Source of the DNA: an uncultured Eubacteriales bacterium
GTDB taxonomy: Bacteria; Bacillota; Clostridia; Christensenellales; Borkfalkiaceae
Direction of reading: 5' to 3'
NCBI GenBank assembly: GCA_900542935.1
Contig: UQPN01000025.1
Coordinates: 1 to 30,623 of the forward strand
Length of the DNA stretch: 30,623 nt
The notes under the pieces were generated by a model. The model did no database searches, was not told the origin of the DNA, and was given only the letters and a program-made list of their open reading frames with translations. How positions within the stretch are numbered: position 1 is the stretch's first letter; the number at the start of each line of letters is the position of its first letter. The position numbers were made by a program, and so were the translations under genes. Below are positions 29,882-30,623 of the stretch, in pieces.

Positions 29882-30623
29882 ATGATGAACGAAGCGTTAA
29901 AACAATTAGAATCATATTTAAACGGGGATAAGCTCGCCGTACGCTACACGTTGCAGACGGACGATCTTTCTTCGGGCGGCGCAAAAAATTTCGCCAAGCC
30001 CTATAACGACAGAAAGGCTTATTTTATTCAGCTCCCCGCCGCGGGCGAACTGTACTGCGAAGAAACGAAAACTTCGCTCCGCGCGGAATTTATTACGGTT
30101 GGCGGCAGACGCGGCGTGCTTGTAAAAATGCGCACGACGCGCACCGATTTATCGGAATTTTCGCTGGAACTTCCCATCAATTTTATGGGCAAGAAAAACG
30201 GCGGCGGCTGGCAGAATCAATACCTTTTGAACTCTCCGTATACCTCGGCGGGCAATAAATACAAATATTGCTATCTTTCGAATCCGAACGGCAAAAACCT
30301 GATTTTGTTCCCGCAGGGGAAATGCGACGGCTGGAAATGCAACTATTCTTCCGACTACTGCCCGGGGCATTTCTTTGTGTCTTTGGAGTTTATGCCGTCG
30401 TTCGATAAAGCATACGGCACGGGCTCGCACAATACGTCTTTAACGCTGTATATTTTCGAAACGACGGGGGTAGAGGATGGAATAAGCCTGCTTTGCGCCG
30501 CGTTGCATACCTGCGCGCTGACGTACGAAAAGAGCTATGTGAAGATCGGCGAAACGCTCCGTTTGCGCGTGCACGGCGCGTGCGATTACGTGCTTACGTG
30601 CGGAAAACAGTACGAAATTAAGC
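29882..30623 (+). CDS. Unknown gene, 5' part, runs off the window
   Basis: Open from ATG 29882 to the window end (247 codons, no stop). AGGAGG (29864-29869) lies 12 bases upstream; a second ATG follows at once (29885). No signal peptide. The product starts MMNEALKQLESYLNGDKLAV and continues as a mostly beta protein rich in aromatic, Gly and Asn residues (LPINFMGKKNGGGWQ, YCYLSNPNGKNLILFPQG) with seven cysteines. The style resembles the N-terminal beta-sandwich of a glycan-active enzyme, but I do not recognise the family. Divergent from the AraC gene, its probable regulator. Confidence 0.7.
   Translation, partial: MMNEALKQLESYLNGDKLAVRYTLQTDDLSSGGAKNFAKPYNDRKAYFIQLPAAGELYCEETKTSLRAEFITVGGRRGVLVKMRTTRTDLSEFSLELPINFMGKKNGGGWQNQYLLNSPYTSAGNKYKYCYLSNPNGKNLILFPQGKCDGWKCNYSSDYCPGHFFVSLEFMPSFDKAYGTGSHNTSLTLYIFETTGVEDGISLLCAALHTCALTYEKSYVKIGETLRLRVHGACDYVLTCGKQYEIK

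Overview
The window reads as chromosomal DNA from an anaerobic, probably gut-associated member of the Bacillota (Clostridia-like). Supporting signs are the lgt/lspA lipoprotein pathway, an RluA-type synthase, der, plsY, a DUF1858 redox protein, an ECF vitamin transporter under a tetrahydrofolate riboswitch, AGGAGG-type ribosome binding sites, strong TTGACA-N17-TATAAT promoters and a tmRNA whose tag ends in ALAA. The exact genus cannot be read from the sequence.

Layout. 1-1560 is a scar region: the C-terminal piece of a GH38 alpha-mannosidase, a decayed tyrosine integrase C-terminus and tRNA-Ala(CGC), the likely integration target. 1717-5336 is a forward run yggS - permuted NlpC/P60 (YiiX-like) - SDR - pnuC, with a consensus promoter at the start and an intrinsic terminator at the end, followed by a repeat-rich gap and tRNA-Arg(ACG). 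5826-10323 holds a DUF1858 protein, a MATE exporter, a reverse-strand HIRAN-like small protein with a possibly leaderless mRNA, a eukaryotic-type UDP-sugar pyrophosphorylase with an unknown small partner, and the reverse DUF421/DUF4363 pair. 11084-12059 is the folate module: promoter, THF riboswitch, terminator that contains the Shine-Dalgarno, and the ECF S component. 12148-16451 is the operon lgt-pncB-lspA-rluA family, followed by a small two-TM protein, der and plsY. ssrA (tmRNA) is at 19127-19492.

Downstream of ssrA the character changes. 19.5-24.4 kb is AT-richer and mosaic: an IS3-family insertion sequence, an intact AlbA_2/HATPase (Schlafen/RecG-like) regulator with an elaborate upstream operator region, unidentifiable coding debris, a truncated second member of the same family ending in four 12-bp repeats, and, fused directly to the last repeat, the C-terminus of an alpha-L-rhamnosidase with a one-base G-run frameshift. 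24.4-30.6 kb is a carbohydrate/nucleoside-like accessory locus: a secreted protein with a Pro-rich, Cys-containing C-terminal anchor (frameshifted here), an overlapping GH43-like beta-propeller lipoprotein, a variant nucleoside hydrolase, a convergent AraC regulator and a divergent unknown gene running off the window.

How the parts fit: pnuC and pncB both feed NAD salvage. lgt and lspA are consecutive steps of lipoprotein maturation and would process the propeller lipoprotein. The fragments of GH38, GH78 and the intact propeller/nucleoside hydrolase genes suggest a genome with many glycan-use genes that is being remodelled at the tRNA-Ala and tmRNA ends. No CRISPR array or complete recognised defence system was seen. 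The least explained pieces are the AlbA_2 locus with its repeat-ended truncated relative, and the secreted-protein / propeller / hydrolase cluster with its structured leader.
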